Source of the DNA: Pullichristensenella sp963930055
GTDB taxonomy: Bacteria; Bacillota; Clostridia; Christensenellales; Aristaeellaceae
DNA: 64,000 nucleotides
Direction: 5' to 3'
Assembly (NCBI GenBank): GCA_963930055.1
Contig: CAWVKS010000009.1
Location: 228,024-292,023, forward strand
This document shows, piece by piece, positions 52,214 to 59,228 of the stretch (within the stretch, counting starts at the first letter, position 1; every line of letters starts with the position of its first letter). The notes under the pieces are model-generated. The model saw only the letters and a list, made by a program, of their open reading frames with translations, was not told where the DNA came from and did not search any database. The position numbers were made by a program, and so were the translations under genes.

Positions 52214-52411
52214 TTACTTGTTCGCCTGCTTTTCCTCGATGGTGATGACCTGCTGACCGTCATAGTAACCGCAGTGCTTGCACACGCGATGGCTGAGCTT
52301 CATCTTCCCGCAGCGGGGGCACTTGACGATCCCGGGGGCGGACAGCTTCCAGTGCGCGCTGCGGCGCGCGTGCTTTCTCGCCTTGGAGATTTTTCCCTTC
52401 GGAGTGGCCAT
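52214..52411 (-). CDS. rpmF: 50S ribosomal protein L32
   Basis: 65 aa. MATPKGKISKARKHARRSAHW and the zinc-ribbon CPRCGKMKLSHRVCKHCGYY, the zinc-binding form of L32. Two bp downstream of yceD, the usual order in bacteria. Confidence 0.98.
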   Translation of the reverse strand: MATPKGKISKARKHARRSAHWKLSAPGIVKCPRCGKMKLSHRVCKHCGYYDGQQVITIEEKQANK

Positions 52412-52413
52412 TG

Positions 52414-53001
52414 TTACACCTCCTCATCGCTTTCAATCATTGCCTTCAATGCCGAAAAGGGGTTTGTGACCTCTCCGGCGAAGCGGCCTTCTTCGGGCCG
52501 CTCCGTGCCCTCGGGCGCGGACGCTTCCGCATCCCTGAGACAAGCGCAGGAAACCTCGTTGCGGTCGGCCCCGCAGACGGGGCACAGGCCCTTGCAATCC
52601 TCCGAACAGAGAACGCGCATGGGCAGCTCCAGAATGAGCAGCTCCCGGGCGCAATCCGTCAGGTCGATGCAGGAATCCACGATGGCGCGCGTTTCGCCCT
52701 CGTCCTCGTCCTCGTCCTCCGCGTCGTCCGGGCGGCGCGAAAAGCGCTCGTCCATCTCAACGCGCAGCGGCACCGCCACCGGGCGCAGGCAGCGCGCGCA
52801 GGCCATGGTGGCCTCGCAGCGCAATTCCCCGCGCACGGATACCGTCTCGCCCGCGCCGAGCAACGTGCCCGTGGCTTCCGCCGGCGAGAAGCGGACCGTT
52901 TCGCCAAATACGTCCGCGTCCTCGATCTCAATGCGCGCCGAGAACGGGAAGATCTGCCCCGGCGCCTTGAGCGCCTGGGACACATTGAGCGTATTGGCCA
53001 A
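52414..53001 (-). CDS. yceD: YceD/DUF177 family protein
   Basis: 195 aa. Central CARCLRP and ELPMRVLCSEDCKGLCPVCG cysteine pairs, acidic stretch DDAEDEDEDEGE, and the family end NPFSALK. Linked to 23S rRNA/ribosome maturation in other bacteria. Immediately precedes rpmF in one operon. Confidence 0.93.
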   Translation of the reverse strand: MANTLNVSQALKAPGQIFPFSARIEIEDADVFGETVRFSPAEATGTLLGAGETVSVRGELRCEATMACARCLRPVAVPLRVEMDERFSRRPDDAEDEDEDEGETRAIVDSCIDLTDCARELLILELPMRVLCSEDCKGLCPVCGADRNEVSCACLRDAEASAPEGTERPEEGRFAGEVTNPFSALKAMIESDEEV

Positions 53002-53077
53002 GTCGATTTCCCCCTAACCTAATGTATTATACAAGGCGCGCGCGGATTTGTAAAGTTATTTTTTTTCGACGGCGGGC

Positions 53078-54400
53078 TCACTCGCGCGCCGTATCGACCT
53101 GGTAGACCCAGTCGCCCTCCACGTCGACCAGCCCCTGCGCGTCGCCCTCGCGCACGAGCAGGCGGCCTTCGCCGGCGGCGGAGAGCTGTTCATAGCGGGC
53201 TTCGAGCACGGTCGCGCCATCCTCGTCCACCACGCCGTAGCGCACGCTGTCCGTGTCCCATTCGTACTGTTCCTCGCCAAGTTCTTCCACATAGACGGGC
53301 GTGGCCTCAAAGGCCATGAATCCGTAATAGCCCCTGCCCTCCAGCGTAAACAGCGGGAACAGGGATTGCCACGCGCCCTCCACGAGCGTGCCGTCGGCGC
53401 GGACGATGCGGCAGCACGCCGCGCCCCAGGGACCGTCGGTAAGGATGTACTGGCCGTTCTCGCCGCGGGTAAAACTGGCCTGCGGCCCGGCTTCACAGAC
53501 GAGGCGGCCGGCGTAGTCGTAAAGGCGCGTGCCTTCTTCGTCGAATGCCTGCACCACGCCGTCGTAGGCCGCGTAATACGCGCCCTCCCCGCCCTCGATG
53601 CGGAACACCTCGGCGCAGGTAGCGGGGTCAAAGCCCGTGGCCGAGCCGTCGCCGTCCACGGCCAGCGCCAAATCGCCGTCCTCAAACGTCATGTCAGGAT
53701 ACTTGGGGGTGAGCACCCAGTTGCCCGTTTCGTCGATGAGGCCGTAACCCGTGGTCAAAGAGGCCAGCGCCCGCCCGCCGATGAACGGCCCGGCATAGGC
53801 AAACTGCGGGCGGATCGCCCACTGGCCGGAGGCGTCCACATAGCCGTAAAGGCCGTTTTCCGCCGAAAGCAGCGGCATCAGGCCGTTGGAAAACCAGCTG
53901 AGCGTGCCCAGCGTCTGCACACCCGTGGCGCTGACCGCGCCCGTTTCGTCGATGCGGTAGAGGCCGTCGCCCTGGTCGTCGAAACAGGGCGTGGTCAGGG
54001 CAAGGAAGCCCCCTTCGCCGTTGCTGACCAGCTGCGTATAGGCCGCTTCGGCAAGCTCCTCGCCATCGGTGGTCATCGCCCCGTAAAGGCCGCCCTGCGT
54101 AAAGACCACCACGCCGTCCTCCAGGGTCAGCATGTCGTAGTCCTGCCCCGTCAGGCGCTCGCCCGCGCCGTTAAGCAGCGCGTAGCGGTAAACGCCGTTT
54201 TCGCCGCTGCCGCCGGAAAACAGCCCGCCCTCCCCGTCGAGGGCAAAGATGAAGTCGTAGGCGCCGGGCGCGACGATCTCCACGCCGTTTTCATCCACCA
54301 GCGCCGCCGTGTCGATGAGATTTACGGCGATGGAGGCGGCATACGCCGGGGAAAACAGCAAAAGCGCCGCCAGAAAAAGGGCCGGGAGCCGCTTGGGCAT
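53078..54400 (-). CDS. Secreted WG-repeat protein
   Basis: 440 aa. Signal peptide MPKRLPALFLAALLLFSPAYA with SPase I site, then repeated beta units of the WG (KWG) type: ENGLYGYVDASGQWAIRPQF, TGYGLIDETGNWVLTPKYP, RYGVVDEDGATVLEARYEQL and weaker copies. Function of WG-repeat proteins is unknown; they are thought to form beta-propeller-like surfaces. ATG 54400 follows GAGGTGA. Monocistronic. Confidence 0.85.
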   Translation of the reverse strand: MPKRLPALFLAALLLFSPAYAASIAVNLIDTAALVDENGVEIVAPGAYDFIFALDGEGGLFSGGSGENGVYRYALLNGAGERLTGQDYDMLTLEDGVVVFTQGGLYGAMTTDGEELAEAAYTQLVSNGEGGFLALTTPCFDDQGDGLYRIDETGAVSATGVQTLGTLSWFSNGLMPLLSAENGLYGYVDASGQWAIRPQFAYAGPFIGGRALASLTTGYGLIDETGNWVLTPKYPDMTFEDGDLALAVDGDGSATGFDPATCAEVFRIEGGEGAYYAAYDGVVQAFDEEGTRLYDYAGRLVCEAGPQASFTRGENGQYILTDGPWGAACCRIVRADGTLVEGAWQSLFPLFTLEGRGYYGFMAFEATPVYVEELGEEQYEWDTDSVRYGVVDEDGATVLEARYEQLSAAGEGRLLVREGDAQGLVDVEGDWVYQVDTARE

Positions 54401-54581
54401 GGCCGTCACCTCGTTTCGCGTTTTTTCTCCGGGCGCGCGGGAGCTTTCGCGCCGCGCACATCCGGCAACGCTTAGACGCGCGCGGGAGGCAAAAAGTTCA
54501 CGCATAAAAACGTTTTCTGCGCACCCGGCCCCCGCGGCGGGCATCCCCAAGGTAAAATATTGACTTTTGCCTATTCAGGTA

Positions 54582-54610
54582 TGGACAAAACGCGCAAAAC
54601 ATGCTATAAT
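54582..54610 (+). promoter_or_regulatory. tRNA operon promoter
   Basis: TGGACA (54582-54587), 17 bp, TATAAT (54605-54610) with TGC just before it. The 54401-54581 stretch has no gene. Confidence 0.8.
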
Positions 54611-54653
54611 TGGTTTCTGTCGGCGGGATCGTTTTCTCCTGTTGGCGTAGGAT

Positions 54654-54730
<77 letters not shown>

Positions 54731-54734
54731 GTAT

Positions 54735-54811
54735 GGTGGATGTAGTTCAGTGGTTAGAGCGCCAGGTTGTGGCCCTGGAGATCGTGGGTTCGAGCCCCAC
54801 CATCCACCCCA
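54735..54811 (+). tRNA. tRNA-His (anticodon GTG)
   Basis: Acceptor GTGGATG / CATCCAC with the extra G at -1 and discriminator C that mark tRNA-His; anticodon loop TTGTGGC; CCA encoded. Confidence 0.97.
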
Positions 54812-54844
54812 TTCTTTCCCCAGCGACGCGCTGCGAGCGGGCAT

Positions 54845-54919
54845 TGGGGCGTGGCCAAGCGGTAAGGCACGAGACTTTGACTCTCGCACTCGCAGGTTCG
54901 ACCCCTGCCGCCCCAGCCA
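54845..54919 (+). tRNA. tRNA-Gln (anticodon TTG)
   Basis: 75 nt. Acceptor TGGGGCG / CGCCCCA, anticodon loop CTTTGAC, discriminator G, CCA encoded. Confidence 0.97.
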
Positions 54920-54924
54920 TGTTT

Positions 54925-55000
54925 GACCCATTAGCTCAGTTGGCAGAGCACCTGACTTTTAATCAGGGTGTCCGGGGTTCGAATCCCCGATGGGTCACCA
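54925..55000 (+). tRNA. tRNA-Lys (anticodon TTT), integration target
   Basis: 76 nt. Acceptor GACCCAT / ATGGGTC, anticodon loop CTTTTAA, T-loop TTCGAAT, CCA encoded. Its 3' half (54951-55000) is the left att site of the adjoining element and stays functional. Confidence 0.97.
54951..55000 (+). repeat. att site, left copy
   Basis: 3' half of tRNA-Lys from the anticodon stem to CCA, repeated at 58304-58352. Confidence 0.9.
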
Positions 55001-55038
55001 CTTGCCGTTTGTGCACTAGCGGCAAGGCCTCGTATACG

Positions 55039-55068
55039 CCCCTACCTGCTGCTACAGGTAGGGGTTTT
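55039..55068 (+). terminator. Terminator at the left end of the element
   Basis: 10-bp stem CCCCTACCTG / CAGGTAGGGG, 6-nt loop, TTTT. It would end the tRNA transcript inside the element and overlaps the end of the RHH gene on the other strand. Confidence 0.85.
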
Positions 55069-55207
55069 CATCTTCATCAAGCAATGCCATCACCGCCTCT
55101 CTTATGAGCGCTGCTACACTCGTTTTTCTTTCCTGCGCCAGCTTCTTCAATGCCTTGATAGTCTCATCGTCAAAGCGCGTCGAGATCATCTGTCGCCCTT
55201 TCGACAT
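55052..55207 (-). CDS. Small ribbon-helix-helix (CopG/Arc-type) protein
   Basis: 51 aa. N-terminal strand and two helices: QMISTRFDDETIKALKKL then TSVAALIREAVMALLDEDE, the standard RHH pattern. ATG 55207 follows GGAGGTGG at 5 nt. Own promoter 20 bp upstream with a palindrome between -35 and -10, which suggests autorepression, as for plasmid copy-number and antitoxin RHH proteins. No toxin gene is adjacent. Confidence 0.82.
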   Translation of the reverse strand: MSKGRQMISTRFDDETIKALKKLAQERKTSVAALIREAVMALLDEDENPYL

Positions 55208-55226
55208 GCAATCCACCTCCGGGAGA

Positions 55227-55256
55227 ATCATATCACGGTGAATGTCACCTTGTCAA
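55227..55256 (-). promoter_or_regulatory. RHH gene promoter with internal operator palindrome
   Basis: Minus strand TTGACA (55256-55251), 18 bp, TATGAT (55232-55227). The spacer contains GGTGACATTCACC (55249-55237), a 5+3+5 palindrome. Confidence 0.8.
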
Positions 55257-55359
55257 GTGCAAAATACAGACCATCTGATCGCCGACGGAAACGACGGGGA
55301 AGGGGAACGCGCCCCCAAGAAGGGTAGCGGGCCCCACCCCCAAGCTTTCGTTTCGGGCC

Positions 55360-55480
55360 GTTCGCTAAAAATGACTTTTGCTAAATGATGCGCCGAAGTA
55401 CTTCGTCGAAGGTGCGCGCCTCGCACATTATACACTCGTGCAAGTTGGGCATCATTTCGCAAAAGAAATTTTTAGCGAAC
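55360..55480. repeat. 32-bp inverted repeat pair in the element
   Basis: Arms 55360-55391 and 55449-55480, 29 of 32 positions complementary (starting GTTCGCTAAAAAT), separated by 57 bp that include the palindrome CGAAGTACTTCG (55394-55405). A further small hairpin ATTTTGC/GCAAAAT follows at 55482-55498. AT-rich against a GC-rich surround; candidate origin or recombination site. Confidence 0.75.
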
Positions 55481-55566
55481 AATTTTGCTTCGCAAAATTC
55501 TGCGGGCGGCCGCCTTTTGTTGCGCTCCTCATCGCAGCCGGGGTAGGCGGCCGCCCTTGGGCCCCG

Positions 55567-55715
55567 CGCCGTGGCCATCGTGCGCATCGATGCGCCCCAT
55601 CCGCGTCCAATCGATCCGTTGCCCACCCACGCGGCTCTCCGTCCTCCCGCGTGGCGGCCTCCGGCGGTAGTTGGTCGCGCCGTAGCCATCGTGCGCGCCG
55701 CTGCGCCCCGTCCGC
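55567..55715 (+). repeat. Diverged 38-bp direct repeats
   Basis: Copies at 55567-55604 and 55678-55715, 111 bp apart, 5 mismatches, sharing CCATCGTGCGC and TGCGCCCC. Confidence 0.6.
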
Positions 55716-55993
55716 ACCCGCAGCATCCCCCGTCCCGCATGCAGGGGAGGGAGGCGGCCAATCGTCCTACCCCGCCCCGGCGGCCCGCGGCGTCCCGGCG
55801 GCGTCGCGCCCCGCCCATGGGGGCGGCTCCAATGCCCGCCGGCGGGCAAGCGCCGCCCCCAACGGCGGGGTACGCCTGCGGCCGCGCCGCCGCCACTCCC
55901 GCCGTGGGCCGCTGGGTGCGTGCGCCCCGTGGCCGCCCGCCCCGCTCCATCAGGTGCTCGCGCGCCTGCGGGGCTTGCGGCAACCCCCGTCCT

Positions 55994-56015
55994 GTGCGAT
56001 TGCATGCAATCGCAC
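55994..56015. repeat. 22-bp perfect palindrome within a hairpin
   Basis: GTGCGATTGCA joined to its complement, embedded between AACCCCC (55982-55988) and GGGGGTT (56020-56026), so the whole 55982-56026 region can fold as one stem. Confidence 0.75.
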
Positions 56016-56100
56016 CTCCGGGGGTTATTTGTTGGCTACCATCCCCGCCCGGGGCATGGTCGGCCACCTGCTCCCCCCATTGTAGCGCCCGTGCTCGCCT

Positions 56101-56158
56101 GTCAAGGGCTCCGCCGCGCCCTCGGGCGCGGTCGCCGGCCTCGCCGGCGACCCTTGAC
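56101..56158. repeat. Three-way-junction structure, copy 1
   Basis: Closing stem GTCAAGGG / CCCTTGAC (8 bp), inner hairpin CCGCGCCC / GGGCGCGG, second hairpin TCGCCGGC / GCCGGCGA. Same architecture at 56564-56620 with compensatory changes in the second hairpin. Confidence 0.8.
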
Positions 56159-56202
56159 CGCCTGCGCGCGCCCGCTCCCCGCCGTCGCAGGAGGTGCCCG
56201 CC

Positions 56203-56415
56203 ATGCGTAATAAGCCCATCTATCCCCGCCGTGTCCTCTGTCTCCCGCCTGACTATGCCGTCTGGGTGCAGGCCGCCGCAAACTATGCCCGCTGCTCGCC
56301 TGAGGATGTCGTCTGCCTCGCCCTCCGGGAGTGGGTGCGCCTGCCGCACCGGCAGGATTTCGCCCGCGATGTCTCCCGCTCCTTGCGCCGTAACGGCCGC
56401 AAAAAGCCGCCGTAA
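56203..56415 (+). CDS. Unknown 70-aa protein of the element
   Basis: ATG 56203 follows AGGAGGTG at 6 nt. Basic ends (MRNKPIYPRRVL and RSLRRNGRKKPP) flank a predicted helical middle (YAVWVQAAANYARCSPEDVV, ALREWVRLP) that could be an RHH-like or other small DNA-binding fold. A terminator overlaps its stop. Placed between the two three-way-junction repeats. No family recognised. Confidence 0.65.
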   Translation: MRNKPIYPRRVLCLPPDYAVWVQAAANYARCSPEDVVCLALREWVRLPHRQDFARDVSRSLRRNGRKKPP

Positions 56416-56433
56416 GCGGCTGGGCGGCTTTTT
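56401..56433 (+). terminator. Terminator overlapping the 70-aa gene stop
   Basis: Stem AAAAAGCCGCC / GGCGGCTTTTT, 11-nt loop, T5. Confidence 0.88.
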
Positions 56434-56504
56434 GCGCCCCCCGATACGCCCGACGGCTCTTGCGGGCCTCCTCGGGCCTCCTGCGCCCCTCTGTTGGCAA
56501 TCAA

Positions 56505-56536
56505 GGGGGCTGCGCTCCGAGTGGAGCACAGCCCCC
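56505..56536. other. REP-like hairpin
   Basis: 14-bp stem with one mismatch (GGGGGCTG...GCTCC / GGAGC...CAGCCCCC), 4-nt loop, no T-tract. Confidence 0.6.
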
Positions 56537-56563
56537 GCTGTCCATTATCGGCGACGTCAGCGC

Positions 56564-56620
56564 GTCAAGGGCACGCCGCGCCCAAGGGCGCGGTCGCCGC
56601 CGCCGGCGGCGACCCTTGAC
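56564..56620. repeat. Three-way-junction structure, copy 2
   Basis: Closing stem GTCAAGGG / CCCTTGAC, CCGCGCCC / GGGCGCGG, and TCGCCGCC / GGCGGCGA. Relative to copy 1 the second hairpin has changed on both arms (GGC to GCC and GCC to GGC) so pairing is kept. Confidence 0.8.
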
Positions 56621-56681
56621 CCGCTCTATCAGTCCGTTTCTGGCCGAACCGTCATAGATTTGTAACTTTTGTAATAGAATT

Positions 56682-56696
56682 GTCACATATTGTGAC
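56682..56696. promoter_or_regulatory. 15-bp palindrome, operator-like
   Basis: GTCACA-TAT-TGTGAC, in an AT-rich 80-bp stretch just past the RHH gene stop. Confidence 0.55.
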
Positions 56697-56701
56697 GATT
56701 A

Positions 56702-56932
56702 TCAATCCATCAGGGTAGCGTAGTAACGCACCGCATCAATGACCATGTTCGTAATGGTCTTGCCGCTCATCACCGCCACCCTCTTGATGGTGTCCTTCTC
56801 GGTGGCATTCAGGCGCAGGTTCAACTGCTCCCTGCGGGGCGCGTTGCGGTCCTCGACGATGAAGCGCCCGAATGTGTCCCGCTGCTGAACGCTCCGACGC
56901 TTACTGCGTATCTGCCCGCAACTCCTGTTCAA
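56702..56932 (-). CDS. Ribbon-helix-helix domain protein
   Basis: 76 aa from TTG 56932 (no better start; RBS weak). Basic N-terminal arm, then QLNLRLNATEKDTIKRVAVM and TITNMVIDAVRYYATL, an RHH unit similar to those of plasmid mobilisation or antitoxin regulators. Directly downstream of the DnaD-like gene (12-bp gap), so likely co-transcribed with it. Confidence 0.75.
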   Translation of the reverse strand: MNRSCGQIRSKRRSVQQRDTFGRFIVEDRNAPRREQLNLRLNATEKDTIKRVAVMSGKTITNMVIDAVRYYATLMD

Positions 56933-56944
56933 GCTTGTCCATGC

Positions 56945-57382
56945 CTACACGCCCCTTTCGTACTGCGCCCGGTAAATATCCTGCTCACCGCTGCGGCGCC
57001 ATTCGTCGCGCTCGACGTCGCCCTCGGTGTGGATCTCGCTGTCCTCGTACCGCCGAAGGATGGCCCTCAGATAATGCGCGCTCGGCCTTGGCGCCCAGCC
57101 GGTAAGCTCGATGGCATGCATTACCACTTCTTTCTCCATCCCCTGCAAAATGTAATCGCAGCACATCTTTTCCACAAACGGCTGCATTTCATACCCCACC
57201 GCTTCGCGGTATAAGGTGCGGATGTCGAACCTGTCCTCAACGGTTACTATCCTCGCGCGCGCGCGCGCACGCGCGCAAGTAGTACTACTAGGACTACTAC
57301 CTTCGTTCCTGATAGCTTCTTCGGTCACTTCCTGCTGGTCTTCTTGCTGTCTATTTTCTTTCTCGATTTCGTACTTGTGCAC
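56945..57382 (-). CDS. DnaD-like domain protein (replication-associated)
   Basis: 145 aa from GTG 57382 (AGAGGTG at 8 nt). N-terminal 40 residues are charged and Ser-rich, followed by ARARARARIV encoded by an alternating CG tract; C-terminal part (about 65-130) FVEKMCCDYILQGMEKEVV, AHYLRAILRRYEDSEIHTEGD resembles the DnaD/DnaB2 C-terminal domain of phage and plasmid replication proteins. Divergent from the integrase gene. The only candidate replication gene of the element. Confidence 0.7.
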   Translation of the reverse strand: MHKYEIEKENRQQEDQQEVTEEAIRNEGSSPSSTTCARARARARIVTVEDRFDIRTLYREAVGYEMQPFVEKMCCDYILQGMEKEVVMHAIELTGWAPRPSAHYLRAILRRYEDSEIHTEGDVERDEWRRSGEQDIYRAQYERGV

Positions 57383-57423
57383 TGACCTTACACCTCTGTT
57401 ATACTGAATGTGAGGTGTTTTGC

Positions 57424-58294
57424 ATGACGCTGGAGGCATATCTTCACGATTGGGTGCTGCTGCGGTCTGCTGGCATCCGACCGCGCACAGTTGAAAGCTA
57501 CGAGTCCCTGATTCGGCTCCACATCGGCCCGGCCATAGGCGACCGGAAACTCGGCAAGGTCAAGGCCAAACACATCGCCGCCATGCTGAAATCCATCGTC
57601 GATGATGGCCACGCTCGAACGGCCCAGCTGTGCTATGCCCTACTGCACGCCGCGCTGCGCTCCGCCGTCGAGGAGCGGCGCATCGAGCGCTCGCCCATCG
57701 AGGCCGTCAAGCGTCCAAAGCATCGCACGACACGGGGCAAAGCCTGGACAAAGGCCCAGACGCGCGCCTATGTGACCCGCGATCCGCGGGCACAAGCATC
57801 AGCTCGCATGGCTGCTAGCCATTGGGATGGGGCTGCGGCGCGGGGAGATATGCGGGCTTCGATGGTCAGACGTTGACCTCCGCGCCCGTATTCTGCACGT
57901 CCACAACCAGCGCGTCCGCCTCGCGGATGGTCATCTCATCGACCAGCCGCCCAAGAGCGACGCCGGCACGCGAGACTTGCCGATACCCAAGCCCATCTTC
58001 GAGGCCTTCCGCCGCGCGTACCAGTGGGGCGACGGCTACGTGGTGCCAATCACGCCTTCGGCGCTTGACACTGCCCATCGGACGTTGTTGCGGCGTCTGG
58101 ACTTGCCATACATCCGCTTGCACGATCTCGGCACACCATGGCCACAAACGCCGTCCGCAACGGGGCCGCCATGCGCGTCCTCGCGGATGTCCTCGGCCAC
58201 CAGCGACCCCTCCGTGACCGCAAGATTTTACACGCACACAGACCCCGATATGATGACCGAAACGGTAGACGCTGCGGCCTTGGCCATGGTATAA
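57424..58294 (+). pseudogene. int: Tyrosine-type integrase, frameshifted
   Basis: N-terminal SAM-like arm-binding domain (TLEAYLHDWVLL, HIGPAIGDRKLGKVK) and catalytic domain with LRRGEICGLRWSDVD (Arg I), a broken box II that reads HDL-RHTMATN after repair, GHQRPSVTARFYTHTD with the nucleophile Tyr. Three single-base indels break it: an extra C near 57777, a missing base near 58127 and an extra C near 58208. ATG 57424 has GAGGTG upstream. Ends 10 bp before the right att. The indels may be sequence errors, in which case the gene is intact. Confidence 0.85.
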
Positions 58295-58303
58295 TGCTTT
58301 GTC

Positions 58304-58352
58304 CCTGACTTTTAATCAGGGTGTCCGGGGTTCGAATCCCGATGGGTCACCA
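58304..58352 (+). repeat. att site, right copy
   Basis: Copy of 54951-55000, lacking one C in the T-stem (58337-58340). Confidence 0.9.
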
Positions 58353-58360
58353 AAGATCGC

Positions 58361-58396
58361 GTCTGTTTCCGCAAGCGGAAGCAGGCGTTCTTTTTT
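58361..58396 (+). terminator. Displaced native terminator of the tRNA operon
   Basis: 12-bp stem GTCTGTTTCCGC / GCGGAAGCAGGC with a G-T pair, then TTCTTTTTT. It directly follows the att copy, where the tRNA-Lys terminator would lie before integration. Confidence 0.8.
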
Positions 58397-58463
58397 ATCT
58401 CGCGGGTCGCGGCTTTGGCGCGGGCGTGGTATAATGGGAAAAGAAACGGGGGAGGTGCGCGGC

Positions 58464-59149
58464 GTGTATTTTTCCTATGGCGAGCGGGAAACGGAGTATC
58501 TCAGGCGGCGGGACAAGCGGCTGGGGGCGGTCATTGAGCGCGTGGGGCATATCGAACGCGCCGTGGACCCGGACCTGTTTTCCGCCGTGGCGCACCACAT
58601 CATCGGCCAGCAGGTGTCCATGCGGCGCAGGCCGCCATCTGGGGGCGGATGCAGGCGGCGCTGGGCGATGTCAGCGCGCAGACGGTCTCGGCGCTGGACG
58701 CGCAGGCGCTGCGGGGCATGGGCATGTCCCTGCGCAAGGCGGAGAACATACTCGACTTCCGCCCGCCGCGTGCGGACGAGGGGCGTTCGACATCGAAGCC
58801 GTGCGGCGCATGGACGACCTGCAGGCCATCGCCGCCCCTCACCACGCTCAAGGGCGTGGGCGTGTGGACGGCGGAAATGATCCTGCTGTTCTGCCTTGAG
58901 CGGAGGGATGTTTTCAGCTATGGCGACCTCGCCATCCGCCGCGGCCTGCGCATGCTCTACCGCCACAAGACGCTCGACCGCGAGCGCTTCGAGCGCTACC
59001 GCCACCGCTATTCGCCCTGTGGCAGCGTGGCCAGCCTCTACCTGTGGGCGGTGGCCTGCGGCGCGGTCGAGGGTCTGTCCGACCCCGCCGCGGACGCGCC
59101 CGCCGGCGGCGCGGGAGCGAAAAAGAGGGAACGCCCGTCCGTGCCGTAA
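58464..59149 (+). pseudogene. DNA-3-methyladenine glycosylase II-like (AlkA, HhH-GPD), frameshifted
   Basis: Base-excision repair glycosylase. GTG 58464 with GGAGGTG. N-terminal SAVAHHIIGQQVSM, then AAIWGRMQAALGDVSAQT, then TTLKGVGVWTAEMILLF (HhH), with the catalytic Asp in SYGDLAIRRGL. Pieces lie in three frames: at least four single-base indels between about 58624 and 58830, each repairable to family-like sequence (for example GAFDIEAVRRMDDLQAIAA). Sequence errors are more likely than decay because coding character is kept throughout. Confidence 0.8.
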
Positions 59150-59175
59150 AGGCATACCGCGCAAGCGCGCATGAC

Positions 59176-59214
59176 AAAACCGCTTCCGGGCCATGATCGC
59201 CCGGAAGCGGTTTT
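59176..59214. terminator. Bidirectional terminator (glycosylase / GH25 genes)
   Basis: 16-bp stem AAAACCGCTTCCGGGC / GCCCGGAAGCGGTTTT, 7-nt loop, T-tract both ways. Confidence 0.9.
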
Positions 59215-59228
59215 CGCGTCCGTGGGGG

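Larger units (their letters stand above)
55500..56100. other. GC-rich stretch without a credible gene
   Basis: About 600 bp of very GC-rich DNA. Open frames exist on both strands but they translate to low-complexity Arg/Pro/Gly/Ala sequence and none has an RBS plus family likeness. It contains a diverged 38-bp direct repeat (55567-55604 and 55678-55715, 33 of 38 identical) and a 22-bp palindrome near its right end. A structured RNA is possible. Confidence 0.5.
54951..58352. mobile_element. 3.35-kb element integrated in tRNA-Lys
   Basis: Bounded by a 50-bp direct repeat of the tRNA-Lys 3' half: 54951-55000 (intact tRNA) and 58304-58352 (one C fewer). Contents left to right: terminator, RHH regulator (minus), inverted-repeat and GC-rich non-coding zone, 70-aa unknown (plus), RHH protein and DnaD-like protein (minus), tyrosine integrase (plus, frameshifted) next to the right att. 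No relaxase, capsid, restriction or resistance gene was found. The size and the DnaD-like protein suggest an integrated small replicon or satellite. Confidence 0.85.

Noticed and set aside
55381..56665. Long open frames on both strands in the GC-rich part of the tRNA-Lys element
   Set aside because: Translations are Arg/Pro/Gly/Ala low complexity, lack RBS and family motifs, and cross palindromes and a terminator; expected by chance at this base composition.
57250..57310. Short tandem repeats near the DnaD-like gene as a possible CRISPR or array
   Set aside because: It is a dinucleotide CG run followed by an ACT-rich repeat; no repeat-spacer units. No CRISPR array was found in the window.
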